From positions 1 through 64,000 of IMG/VR virus record IMGVR_UViG_3300003690_000024: a stretch of DNA of 64,000 nucleotides. One strand, given 5' to 3'. The DNA is from a virus. The translations under genes and the position numbers were made by a program. Positions within the stretch are counted from its first letter, which is position 1. Each line of letters begins with the position of its first letter. The notes beneath the pieces were generated by a model, which worked only from the letters and a program-made list of their open reading frames with translations, was not told the DNA's origin and ran no database searches. This document shows, in pieces, positions 41,601-51,000 of the stretch.

Positions 41601-44292
41601 GATGAACCCTGCTTCGTTCATGAACAACACCAACAGACTCTTCAACGTCCCGAGCCAAGGTACCACCGGTGCCGGCGGCGCCTACAATTTTAGGGGATCC
41701 GACCCGGCCTCGATGACGAACCTGCTCGGCTACGGCCGCGAGATTCTTACGTGGTACTTTCGGCCGCTTATGACAAAGTCGGGGGGCACCCAATTCACGA
41801 CGGCCGCCGCCGAGACCGCGGCCCAGGCCGCGGCCCTCAAGAAATTCGCTTCATGGGGGACCGGGACGATCAAGCTGTGGTACCCCCCTTACCAGGACAC
41901 GACCCTCGATGGTCTGTCGAGTTTCGCCCTGCATGCAATAGGCGTTTCAACTACGTCCGAAGCGGGTGCAGACTTTGCGGGTGACATACTGCCGGATACT
42001 GAGATAGCCAACCTTACTATGGATCCGTTTATTGAGAGTGTTAAGAGTACTCTTCGAACTGATAGATATCCCCCGGGTAATTCCATCTTCTATCAACCCG
42101 CGGCGGAGAAGTATGCACAACGCCGCGCCTTCCCGATGGCCAATGCGCTCTTGACCGATTATTTGTTTGATTATTATATTAAGAACGGGGTATTTGATGC
42201 AGCAACCCTTCAGTCACTTAGCTTTTTCCATAATAACGAAAATTGCCAGCCAGGAGATACATCTGATCTTTTAGATGTCGGCGACATCCTTAACAAGATG
42301 CTTCGGATGTTTGAAAAGCTCGCATGCGGTAGCGACCTTCCGGCGCGTAAAAAAGTACGGCTAGCTCTAAAATATGGAATGTATCTTCTGTTTGTGCAAA
42401 TCCATATTGCAGAATTTATTATTAAAAACATATTTGTGTTCGCAGCCACAGAAATAGATGAACTATTTGCTAAGCCATTTATAACCATGTATATGCGCGC
42501 GCAGATCGAGAATTCAATGGCAAACTATCTTGCTGATATTGATGAATCGGTACGAGATATGTTTGTAAACGATCTCACCGAGTTATTCCAACAAGTTAAT
42601 CAGGTTGAGGGTGGTATTACAGATTACGAAGGGAACGTAGTTTTTAATTCTGGGGAAAAGTTACCCCCAGATGAGGCTACCTATAATAAGATTATTAACT
42701 ATTTGATTGGTGAAAGGATTATGGATTCAAAATCTGCAGTGAACAATGCCATTAAGCAGGCCCACCCAAATGCAAATCCAAAGCCGCTAGATGAAATTTT
42801 CTTACATTCCATTCCTGCCTACCAGACCGCCGCGGAGTGGGCCAACGGCGGCCCGTTTCACTTGGACCCGCATTTCCAGGATGAGTTCGGCCAGGACGAT
42901 GGCTTTTTCCTTCCCCGGCCGGCCGGCAACACCCGCCGTGTCACCATCCAACGAGATTTTGGGCTCGACCACGACCGGCCACGCCTATTTATATTAAAGT
43001 CTTATTATCCACGAGTCGATCTTCTGCGTCAGTCTCGTACCCTGGGCCCCGACAGCTTTGTATCCGCGACCCTGATCCCACGGGGCATCTTCAGCGTCGA
43101 CGAGATGGTCGAGCTCGGCCCGCCCACGGCCTTGCCCTTCGACAACAACCTCCGTCTCATGCTCCTCCAAATGGACACCGACATCGAGAACGGGCTCGGA
43201 ATAGAATATATCATACGATATAAATTTTTCCTTTCTTTTCCGGACCCAGACATGTCCGCCCCCGCCGAGCGGGCCCTCGTCACCGAGCATCGACTTTATC
43301 CCCTTCTGCCGGCCGGTGATTCTGGAACTTCAGGCGCCGAGCTGGGGAGTCGTCCGGTATGGGTCGAGAGCGACCATACTTTTGATAGAACCGTCTGGTT
43401 GCCGTCTTCCGGACCAGGTGGCCGAAGAGAGTTCGAGCAAGCGCGCCCCGGGCAGGGCGAGGATTTCAAACCCATCACCCTTACGCAAGACGACGTTGAC
43501 TTCTTGATGGGAATCCCGGAGTATCAAGACTATTTTACAAACGTGTTTGACAAAGGAGTGTTAAGTATGATTCCTATCATACAAAACTTCTACTTAACAA
43601 CCAAATATTTCGATGAAATTACCGGCGCGATGAAGCCTCCGAAAGATGCATGCCTTAATATTGTAAAAAATACTATCGCAAGTGACGACAAATATGACAA
43701 GACCCCAGATATGAGTCGCGACAACGTTGCCAGCTTTACTAATACCTTTAGTGGCGATGACGCTTTTGAGTCTTTTATGCGTGATTTTATTTTGATAATG
43801 CTCATCAAGACGCCTATTGATATTCTTAAGGGGATCCTTGAATTGATTGATCCTCACGTTGCTATCAGCAAGATGATCAAAACTATCACCGGACAAGTGT
43901 TTAACATCTTGAGTCGCGTGTTTGACGAAATCCTTGACTCGGCCCCGGAAGAACTCACCACGGTGATCGATAGTGGCGAAAAACTATTGGCTATTGTCTT
44001 GTGTCTCGTGGATGTGGTAATGAAGAATCCTCCTGGCACCCCTCCCGGCCCCGCGCAGGACATGTTGTTGAAACAAAACATGGAGGCCTTCTTCCCGCGC
44101 ATCACGGCCGAAGGTATTGATTTCTTGGGGTCAATAATGGGAATGTTTATGATACCTCCTTCACCTCTAGGTATCCTTTATTTGCTTCTCTCACTAATTA
44201 ATGTGGAAGTTCCCGAGTTCGGGGTGGACACCGGAGATAATGCAGTAGTGAATTCATCGGATCCATCCGCGCCAACCGCTCCCGATTGTTAG
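38674..44292 (+). CDS. Very large virion structural protein (1872 aa)
   Basis: Lies between the hub/spike genes and gp25/gp6, so it belongs to the tail or baseplate. It has mixed helix and loop segments; amphipathic or hydrophobic helices occur at about 540-575 and 1230-1270, and a hydrophobic stretch lies near the C-terminus (about 1815-1850). No enzymatic motif seen. Some parts (coding 41540-41960, 42815-43500) use much more GC-rich codons than the rest. Tape-measure, hub extension or internal baseplate protein are all possible; the low content of continuous long helix argues against a simple tape measure. Confidence 0.7.
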   Translation: MPALRTPRKYKGKSTGIPFSAVEKGSTRYKLKLKIDQAVANFDQPAAIEEAVDRYIIHYFPEFYIALYDQPAFMAANEDPNDAQAAFVVLWMYETLRVQLGNKIEIDAQYPTSPPSDNEIMIFSLRYDVFKAREQLTNQMFQGETDQKQMPSFEASLNYFNSENGFGPTESQTEFPIKKMPAISQSLQGAFTKFSKQQKRSRGPKAPISVDFNSVGTSVGKIMATLVGELMETVKGAGRTYKFREGDTLTLYFGASTSSPSTEKAVVVPDSVITDIKYLATDKSIAAEQLKVGHFSLVKYSPLIKDKVVLGALKNYSLVLKMDKEASKRGPNSFSVDEFFGEALGVDTADGFPLEWDTSNDSDVEQDDENNALINTAVDLGIIDIADTAGLQVSIAAYTTEQLTTLNAAVTQNPELYTEVFAGQEKKKDEASPDFLNQIEKVLADGPMGAVADNSPVGAFFRHFGIDTLVKEALLCLTFGINFEIDRITALIGEIKGLAFSGNIVVEFGGSVKGVTKPQISLPSLGDLSLSFPMFTITGDIWKMILEIIIESLEKALIQVIAQLVELLRELCDFNNPRSRDYGDTNMRDLMPLTAPGTKRGARGQEDDSNPDMGAQHDPFDPFRGSNVEEASGMTPDEILDYLEDLSSILSSMEICVLLTNPASAEEDLLQKILDYNLAYGANAQVAQQMTTFTEIIGFFAELAKVVDVTDLCNEIANEVAVLNQDNLCLTEDDIQSVNMDDVDNIETLLDILKNGLRPGVAGVPEVFRPNFECPDKPNYVEDPTFRKSIYETLNVLIETVELQFSYSTESIKNVLLDSRLTAAGGAAFDAIGAAEVPPLSEEWAPAPNKAMIDILKAMIQGFENVEQYSDDIEDCINDNQDVFGLDVNLDFDDITRILNVVKEGMELGFATGGQLGGLVDTLGDLSNASEQGTPLISRKVFNKRFLREFEDYILISQPSTGSTGAPTWNQNILNSMNPASFMNNTNRLFNVPSQGTTGAGGAYNFRGSDPASMTNLLGYGREILTWYFRPLMTKSGGTQFTTAAAETAAQAAALKKFASWGTGTIKLWYPPYQDTTLDGLSSFALHAIGVSTTSEAGADFAGDILPDTEIANLTMDPFIESVKSTLRTDRYPPGNSIFYQPAAEKYAQRRAFPMANALLTDYLFDYYIKNGVFDAATLQSLSFFHNNENCQPGDTSDLLDVGDILNKMLRMFEKLACGSDLPARKKVRLALKYGMYLLFVQIHIAEFIIKNIFVFAATEIDELFAKPFITMYMRAQIENSMANYLADIDESVRDMFVNDLTELFQQVNQVEGGITDYEGNVVFNSGEKLPPDEATYNKIINYLIGERIMDSKSAVNNAIKQAHPNANPKPLDEIFLHSIPAYQTAAEWANGGPFHLDPHFQDEFGQDDGFFLPRPAGNTRRVTIQRDFGLDHDRPRLFILKSYYPRVDLLRQSRTLGPDSFVSATLIPRGIFSVDEMVELGPPTALPFDNNLRLMLLQMDTDIENGLGIEYIIRYKFFLSFPDPDMSAPAERALVTEHRLYPLLPAGDSGTSGAELGSRPVWVESDHTFDRTVWLPSSGPGGRREFEQARPGQGEDFKPITLTQDDVDFLMGIPEYQDYFTNVFDKGVLSMIPIIQNFYLTTKYFDEITGAMKPPKDACLNIVKNTIASDDKYDKTPDMSRDNVASFTNTFSGDDAFESFMRDFILIMLIKTPIDILKGILELIDPHVAISKMIKTITGQVFNILSRVFDEILDSAPEELTTVIDSGEKLLAIVLCLVDVVMKNPPGTPPGPAQDMLLKQNMEAFFPRITAEGIDFLGSIMGMFMIPPSPLGILYLLLSLINVEVPEFGVDTGDNAVVNSSDPSAPTAPDC
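41540..41960 (+). other. GC-rich patch 1 inside the 1872-aa gene
   Basis: Codons such as GCC, GGC, CGC, ACG and CTC dominate, in contrast to the AT-rich third positions on both sides. It encodes a Gly/Ala/Thr/Asn-rich segment. The frame is unbroken. Looks like a recombined or inserted segment. Confidence 0.55.
42815..43500 (+). other. GC-rich patches 2, interleaved with AT-rich pieces
   Basis: Three GC-rich blocks (about 42815-42990, 43020-43200, 43240-43480) alternate with short AT-rich blocks (about 42985-43015 and 43200-43240) in one open frame. The protein here is Pro/Arg/Asp-rich. The sharp borders suggest mosaic origin. Confidence 0.55.
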
Positions 44293-44302
44293 AGGTGTCA
44301 TA

Positions 44303-44695
44303 GTGTCGTCAGGACTGTCAGTTAAATTACCATTAACAACGAGCCCTACTTTTGGGGCCTATAATTTAAATACCACTTTCAAAGAAGTCGCCCGGCAGAA
44401 CTTAAAAATGCTAGTTCTTACGGTGCCAGGGGAGCGCATTATGGACCCTAGCTTTGGGGTGGGCCTCAAAAGGTATTTGTTCGAGTTTAATGGTCCCGAA
44501 ACCTATAGTAAGATTAGTTCAAAAATTCACGAACAGGTTGCGAAGTATATGTCATATATTGCTATTACAAATCTTAACTTTCAAATACCCGAAAGCAACC
44601 CAGATTTGTTTCCTCACACGATGTCGCTGAGGATATCTTTTAATATTGTTCCCCTGGCGACAGAAGCTGCTCTTCAAATTGATGTAAAGAACTAA
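44303..44695 (+). CDS. 25: Baseplate wedge protein gp25-like
   Basis: A 130-aa protein from GTG 44303 with agagg upstream. FKEVARQNLKMLVLTVPGERIMDPSFGVGLKRYLFE is the core of the gp25/GpW family (PGER-x-x-xPxFG-x-GL). The length matches T4 gp25 (132 aa). It sits in the inner baseplate and joins sheath to wedge. Followed by gp6 as in other contractile phages. Confidence 0.93.
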   Translation: MSSGLSVKLPLTTSPTFGAYNLNTTFKEVARQNLKMLVLTVPGERIMDPSFGVGLKRYLFEFNGPETYSKISSKIHEQVAKYMSYIAITNLNFQIPESNPDLFPHTMSLRISFNIVPLATEAALQIDVKN

Positions 44696-44710
44696 TTAAT
44701 GAGATAAAAA

Positions 44711-46504
44711 ATGCCTAAAAAACTACAACCCATTAACTATACAAGCCGTGACTTTGATTCTATTCGCAGAGATTTAGAAGATTACGCAAAAAGATATTAT
44801 CCGAATACCTTTAAAGACTTCAATGAAGCATCATTCGGATCATTGATGCTGGATACTGTATCGTATATTGGCGATATTCTTTCCTTTTATTTAGACTATC
44901 AAACAAACGAGAGTTTTCTAGAAACGGCGGTCGAATATGAGAATGTCGTGCGCCTTGCGCGCCAGATGGGATTTAGATTAAACACAAGCCCCTCTTCATT
45001 CGGGGTCCTCACTTTCTATGTTCAAATCCCATCCCTCACTAGTGGGCCAAACCTTGCGTATGCTCCGGTACTTAAGGCTGGCTCTGTGTTCTCGTCGACT
45101 GGAGGAGGCCTTTACACACTACTGGAAGATGTCGATTTTGCTAAGAGCAATAATCAAATCGTGGCCGGCCAGATAAATTCCGCAACTGGGTCGCCCTCAA
45201 CCTTTGTTATCCGTGCAGTAGGTCGCGGCGTCTCTGGCCGCGTTGTGGTGAAAGAGATCGATATCGGCGAATTTCAAAGATTTACTAGAGTTCAGCTAGA
45301 GACTAGTAACGTGGCAGAAGTTCTTTCTGTTGTGGACTCCGAGGGTCATGAGTATTATGAGGTAGATAATTTATCCCAGAATGTAATTTATAAGTCCATC
45401 CGCAACACAAATACCTCCACCAATGCAACTGTGGGCAATATTCTTAAAGCCACACCGGTAGCTAGAAGATTCACGGTAGAAAGAAACAATGATGAAACTT
45501 ATTTACAGTTCGGATATGGATCAGATTCGGAGCTATTATCCAATTCGGTGGTCGATCCTGCTGATGTTATTATGGATCTCAGCGGCCGCACATATATTAC
45601 TGATCGAGATTTTGATCCCACCAAACTGATTAGTAGCGACAAGTTTGGAATTGCTCCTTCTAATACCACGTTGATTATCAACTATCGTGTAAACACCCTA
45701 GAAGATGTTAATGCCGCAGTAGGCTCAATTACTCGTGTTGATGGTCCAATATTTAGATTCACTGATCAGAGCGCCCTCTCCGTTGGCCTTCGAAACATTT
45801 CAATAACTTCGTTAGAGGTTACTAATGAAGAGCCCTTTGTTGGTGACATTTCGCTTCCCGATTCAGATGAAATAAAACAGCGTGTATTTGGCTATTATGC
45901 TACGCAGCACCGCGCGGTGACAATTCAGGATTACCAATCAATTGCTTATGGAATGCCCACTAAGTTTGGAGCGATAAAAAGAGTCGCAGTCGTTAGGGAC
46001 TTCGATGAATTTAAGAGAAATATAAACCTATATGTGCTTTCTGAGGATACTAGCGGTAAGTTTACAACAGCTAATATAACTCTTAAAAATAATTTAAAGA
46101 CCTGGATCTTACAATATAAAATGATTAACGATACCGTTGATATTCTAGATGCGGTAATTGCTAATTTTGGTATAAATTATGTGGTTACTTTAGATTTAGA
46201 TGCGAACAGATATACGGTGATCAACAAGGCCAATGCTGCGATCGCTGCACATCTTCGTAAGAATATCTATGCCATTGGTGAAGAGATACTCATCACTGAC
46301 TTTTATAAAATTTTACAAAAGATAGAAGGAATCATAGACGTGATAGATCTGGAAGTTGTTGGAAAGTCGGGAGTAAGTTACTCAGATCTAGACTACGATT
46401 TTGAAGGGAGTCTCGCGGCGAACGGCCGCACGATCCTCGCCGCAAAAAATGTTGCATTCGAGCTGAAGTTTCCGAATATAGATATCAAAGGATCTATTCA
46501 ATAA
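44711..46504 (+). CDS. 6: Baseplate wedge protein gp6-like
   Basis: A 597-aa protein. INYTSRDFDSIRRDLEDYAKRYYP then DFNEASFGSLMLDTVSYIGDILSFYLDYQTNESFLETA is the characteristic start of T4 gp6/baseplate J proteins, and AVTIQDYQSIAYGMPTKFGAIKRV lies in the conserved C-terminal half. Forms the inner baseplate ring with gp25. Slightly shorter than T4 gp6 (660 aa). Its stop overlaps the next start as TAATG. Confidence 0.93.
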   Translation: MPKKLQPINYTSRDFDSIRRDLEDYAKRYYPNTFKDFNEASFGSLMLDTVSYIGDILSFYLDYQTNESFLETAVEYENVVRLARQMGFRLNTSPSSFGVLTFYVQIPSLTSGPNLAYAPVLKAGSVFSSTGGGLYTLLEDVDFAKSNNQIVAGQINSATGSPSTFVIRAVGRGVSGRVVVKEIDIGEFQRFTRVQLETSNVAEVLSVVDSEGHEYYEVDNLSQNVIYKSIRNTNTSTNATVGNILKATPVARRFTVERNNDETYLQFGYGSDSELLSNSVVDPADVIMDLSGRTYITDRDFDPTKLISSDKFGIAPSNTTLIINYRVNTLEDVNAAVGSITRVDGPIFRFTDQSALSVGLRNISITSLEVTNEEPFVGDISLPDSDEIKQRVFGYYATQHRAVTIQDYQSIAYGMPTKFGAIKRVAVVRDFDEFKRNINLYVLSEDTSGKFTTANITLKNNLKTWILQYKMINDTVDILDAVIANFGINYVVTLDLDANRYTVINKANAAIAAHLRKNIYAIGEEILITDFYKILQKIEGIIDVIDLEVVGKSGVSYSDLDYDFEGSLAANGRTILAAKNVAFELKFPNIDIKGSIQ

Positions 46505-48033
46505 TGAGTATTTTCAGATATACAGCTAGCGCCGACAACACTATTACAAATGCATTCACAGCTAATCTGCTTGAAATTAACCGTGGCTCAGGGTCAAACA
46601 TGGGATATGCGGATGCTTTAGAAATTTTTTCCATTTATGGGCAAGCCTCCTCATCCGCGGGCCAAACTCAAGAACTATCACGAGCGCTAATTAACTTTTC
46701 GACAGCATCTATAGCGGCAGACAGAACATCCGGTAAGATTCCGGCTTCTGGCAGCGTATCCTTTTATTTGAGGGTCTTCAACGCGCGAACCCCATTTACT
46801 CTTCCTCAAGATTTTACATTAGTCCTCGCGCCCGTTTCTCGTTCGTGGGTTGAGGGAAGCGGCCTCGATATGGATGAATATAAAGATCTTGGAAAGTCCA
46901 ACTGGATGTCCGCAAGCACTACAACGGCATGGACCAGTGTTGGAGGGGACTATCGCACAGGTTCCAATTATGAGGTAGTCTTCCCGCAGGGATATGAAGA
47001 CGTAGAACTTGACGTCACCGAGTTGATGGAAAGGTGGCTAGCTGATGAATTTGAGAGTTATGGGTTTGGCGTTCGTCTCACAGCGAGTCAAGAAGCATAT
47101 TACTCCGGCTCTTCGGGGGTAGACACGGGCAGCCTAATTCAGAATACTGATGGTGCAACACAATCATACTATACGAAAAAGTTCTTTTCCAGATCCACTG
47201 AATTCTTTTTTAAGAGACCAGTTATTGAAGCCAGGTGGGACTCTAGAATTAGCGACGATCGAGAGAACTTCTACTATTCTAGTTCTCTAGCTCCTTCTCT
47301 AGAGAATCTTAATACCATCTATCTTTATAATTACGTGCGCGGGAAGCTTGTCAATATCCCCACCATTGGTACGGGCCCAGTATATGTTTCTTTTTATTCT
47401 AGCTCCAATAACGTTCCGACAGCCTCTGCAATTAAGCTGTCTGAGGGCGGAGATGTTGTCGCGGCCCTAGATATAAATGCCACAGGTGGCTATGTGAGCA
47501 CCGGTATTTACTCCTGCTCGGTTGCCTTAACGGCCGCATCTACACCCTTTGCGCTGGTGCACGATGTATGGAGTAATTACAGCGGCACAATTCAATTCTA
47601 CACGGGATCTATCTATCCAGAATTGATGCCAACTTATGATTCGGCACCTAGCTTCAGCCGCATAACGTCTTGTAAGAATCTTAGAAAGAAGTATTCTAAT
47701 CAAGAGACCGCGCGTTTTAGATTTTTTGTGAGAAATAAAAATTGGAGCCCAACGGTGTATACTGTTTCGACTACCAACAATCCAACAGACATTATACCAA
47801 GCGCTTCATATTCAATTTTTAGAGTAACTGACAACTATAATGCAATTCCATATGGCACTGGCTCTGATTTGAGTACATATTTGTCCTATGATAAGGAGGG
47901 GAATTACTTTGACTTAGACCTATCTTTGCTAGAACAAGACTACATGTATGAAATTAGATTAGCATACTACAATGATAGCATCGGCTCATGGCAAGAACAG
48001 CCGCAAACGTTTAAATTTAGGGTTGAAGAATAA
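46504..48033 (+). CDS. Virion structural protein, baseplate-associated
   Basis: A 509-aa beta-rich protein with many Ser/Thr/Tyr (SSSAGQTQELSRALINFSTASI, RSWVEGSG, DVTELMERWLADEF). The early SRALINFSTASI and VELDVTELMERW elements resemble DNRLRE-type beta-sandwich domains. It lies between gp6 and the giant wedge protein, so it is likely a baseplate periphery protein. No exact family. Confidence 0.65.
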   Translation: MSIFRYTASADNTITNAFTANLLEINRGSGSNMGYADALEIFSIYGQASSSAGQTQELSRALINFSTASIAADRTSGKIPASGSVSFYLRVFNARTPFTLPQDFTLVLAPVSRSWVEGSGLDMDEYKDLGKSNWMSASTTTAWTSVGGDYRTGSNYEVVFPQGYEDVELDVTELMERWLADEFESYGFGVRLTASQEAYYSGSSGVDTGSLIQNTDGATQSYYTKKFFSRSTEFFFKRPVIEARWDSRISDDRENFYYSSSLAPSLENLNTIYLYNYVRGKLVNIPTIGTGPVYVSFYSSSNNVPTASAIKLSEGGDVVAALDINATGGYVSTGIYSCSVALTAASTPFALVHDVWSNYSGTIQFYTGSIYPELMPTYDSAPSFSRITSCKNLRKKYSNQETARFRFFVRNKNWSPTVYTVSTTNNPTDIIPSASYSIFRVTDNYNAIPYGTGSDLSTYLSYDKEGNYFDLDLSLLEQDYMYEIRLAYYNDSIGSWQEQPQTFKFRVEE

Positions 48034-48040
48034 TTAAGAT

Positions 48041-51000
48041 ATGAGTATTAAGAAATATTTTGAAAATGTTTCAAATATTAAAGCTCTCTCTGGTAAAACT
48101 TCTCATGATATAGGCGGACAAGTTGAGTCCGCAGAGTACCATGAACAGGATATTATCAATGAGGAGAGGTTTATTCCTCATGTGGACTTCACAAAGCCAG
48201 AGAATTTCGCAAAATATGGTTCAGCCGAGGAGTATTATTTTACTGCGCTACAAAGGATCTATAGTACCTATCCTTATGATGGATCACTGAAAGAACGACT
48301 AGAGTGGCAAAACCAGTCCACATACTTAGATCTCTATATTTATGACAATCGATACCCGCGCACGAACGGTTACATTATTTTTTCATCGGCTTCTTGGGGC
48401 ACACAGCAAAGCACCACCGATGGCTACGGACTATCAGATACTCTTGAATATATTTCTTTCGAGGGCGGCCCAAACAAAAATCCAAACGGTCTAACTCCAT
48501 CGAGAATTGAATTTACAGGTTCAAACTATTATGAAGTAGCGATGAATCGGCAGTCTAATCTGCAGCTGGATATGGCTACGGATGGTGCTTCTGTTGAGTT
48601 CTGGATGAAGAAAGATGCCTTTGATACAACCAAGACTCAAAAAGAAGTTATTTTTGACCTTTGGAACGGTAAAGGTTATGCAGCACCGGACTATGCTCGC
48701 CTTACAGTTGAGCTAACCAGCTCTACTGGTCACGCCATCGCCGGCGCCGATCCGTTCCGGCTCACGATATATTCCGGCGCGCTTGGGTTCCAAACAGCAT
48801 CAGTCTGTTCCTCAAATTTCACTACGGCTTCTGTTACCGATGGAAAGTGGCACCACTACGCGTTCACGCTCAAGTCGGCATCGGCCGGCGTACAGAGTCG
48901 CTTTTATGTTGATGGTGAACTAGAGAACGAGGCTACTATCCAGACAACCGGCAGTGCCCTCGGCGCCGCGGCAGGCATTAATGATATAGACTTTTATGGT
49001 ATGCGTGCCACCATTGGCGCGCTGGCAACAAATCCGTCTGCGTCCACTGCGGCCACCGGCTCTGGTAAGTTATCTGCATCTCTTGATGAGTTCCGATATT
49101 GGAAGACACAGAGAACAGGTGAACAGATTGGTCGGTTCTGGTTTACACAAGTTGGCGGTGGTGTTAATACTGACCCGACTCCATTTATTGAGACGAAAGA
49201 AACAGCTAACGTTAATTTGGGAGTTTATTATAAGTTTAATGAAGGTATTACGGGTGTTACAGCTACCGATCGTACGGTATTAGATTATTCTGGTCGTTTT
49301 TCCAATGGTGTGTGGACCGGATATACTAGTGGCGCGCGTAATACTGGTTCCGCTATTGTCCTTTCTGACGCTGCTATTAAAGAATTTAAAGATCCAATTA
49401 TTTATCCCTTCCATCCCGAGGTACATGATCTCATCCACGCTCTTCGTTCTAGTGGTTCGGCGTACGATGTTAATAATAATGCCTCAATTTATAATTCTAT
49501 TCCAAGCTGGATTATAGACGAGGACCAAGAGGGTTCCGGCGATGTTAAGAAATTAACCCAAATTATTTCGAGTTATTTTGATACACTGCAAATGCAGATT
49601 GAGAATTTAAACAAACTTAAGGATATTGCATACATAAGTGGAAGCAACAAGCCGTTGCCGTTTTCGGAAAAGCTCTTAAGTTCCTACGGATTCGTTGCTC
49701 CCGAACTCTTCCTCGATGCGGATATTCTTGAAAAACTTGCAAATCGAAGTGAAGATAAGGTTTATGAAAAGTCGCTGGAAGATATTAAAAACATTATCTA
49801 CCAAAATATTTATAACAACTTAAGTTACATTTATAAGTCAAAGGGTACGGAAAAAGCATTTAGGAACCTTATTCGATGCTTTGGAATCGATGATGAGCTT
49901 ATTAAAATAAATATGTACGCCGACGGCGTTGAATACAATCTCGATAGTGATCGCAGAAACGTAATTGTTACTGATCGCTATATTAATTTTAACACTGTCA
50001 ACAATAAGGTAGGAACAGTATTCAACTATCAGGATCATACTAATTCGGTGGGCTTCATAACCTCTAGTACGGTACTCTCTGGAGGGCACTCGATTACTTT
50101 AGAAACTGAGTTGCTTATGCCACTTAAGCCTCTAGCTTCCTCAATTACTTATATCGACACCAACACAATCAGCTCTTCCTTGTTTGGCGTGCATGGCGTG
50201 CGCGAAATCATCACCGGCCCTAATGATACACAGTGGCCGTCAGGAAAGCATTCAGATGCCGTTAACTTCCAAGTGTACGCCGTCCGTGACGAGATAGAGT
50301 CGACTAATGCTAGGTTTGTTTTGACCGGAACTGCTGGTGGCTATGTGCCCTCTCTGAAGAGTTCTCTATATGAAAATATCTATGATAATACTAAGTGGAA
50401 TATCTCAGTTAGAGTGCGCCCTCAAAATTATCCCTTAGCTAATTTTGCCAGTGCATCTAATAATGGTAATTTCGTTGTAGAATTACATGGTGTACAGGCC
50501 GAATCCGGCGAAATTCTTCAAGAATTTACCCTTTCTGGCACTGTTACTAACCCGACTGGTTCTTTTATAACTGGTAGCCGCCGCGTTTATATTGGCGCCC
50601 ACCGTACAGATTTTACATCTTCGCTGTTAGAGCCGTCGGATGTAAAAGTGAATGCGTGTCGTTATTGGCTTGATTATCTTGATGACGAGATTCTAAAGGC
50701 TCATATCTTAGATACCGAGAATCATGGTAATCTGCTAACGCACCAGTATGCATATACTTTCAATCCGTCTGCGTCGGATGGTGATATCACAAAATTTGAC
50801 ACTCTAGTTTTTAATTGGGAATTCCTGAACAATACTGGATCTAACGCCAGCGGCCAATTTACTGTTGAAGACGTTAGTTCTGGGTCTGTCAATCTTACTC
50901 GTTTCGGTTCTCTAGGAAAGATTCTCAACCAGCAGTACACTGCTTTGGGTTATGATTTCGCCACATCTTCGGTGACGCCTATTGATAAAGACTTTGTTGT

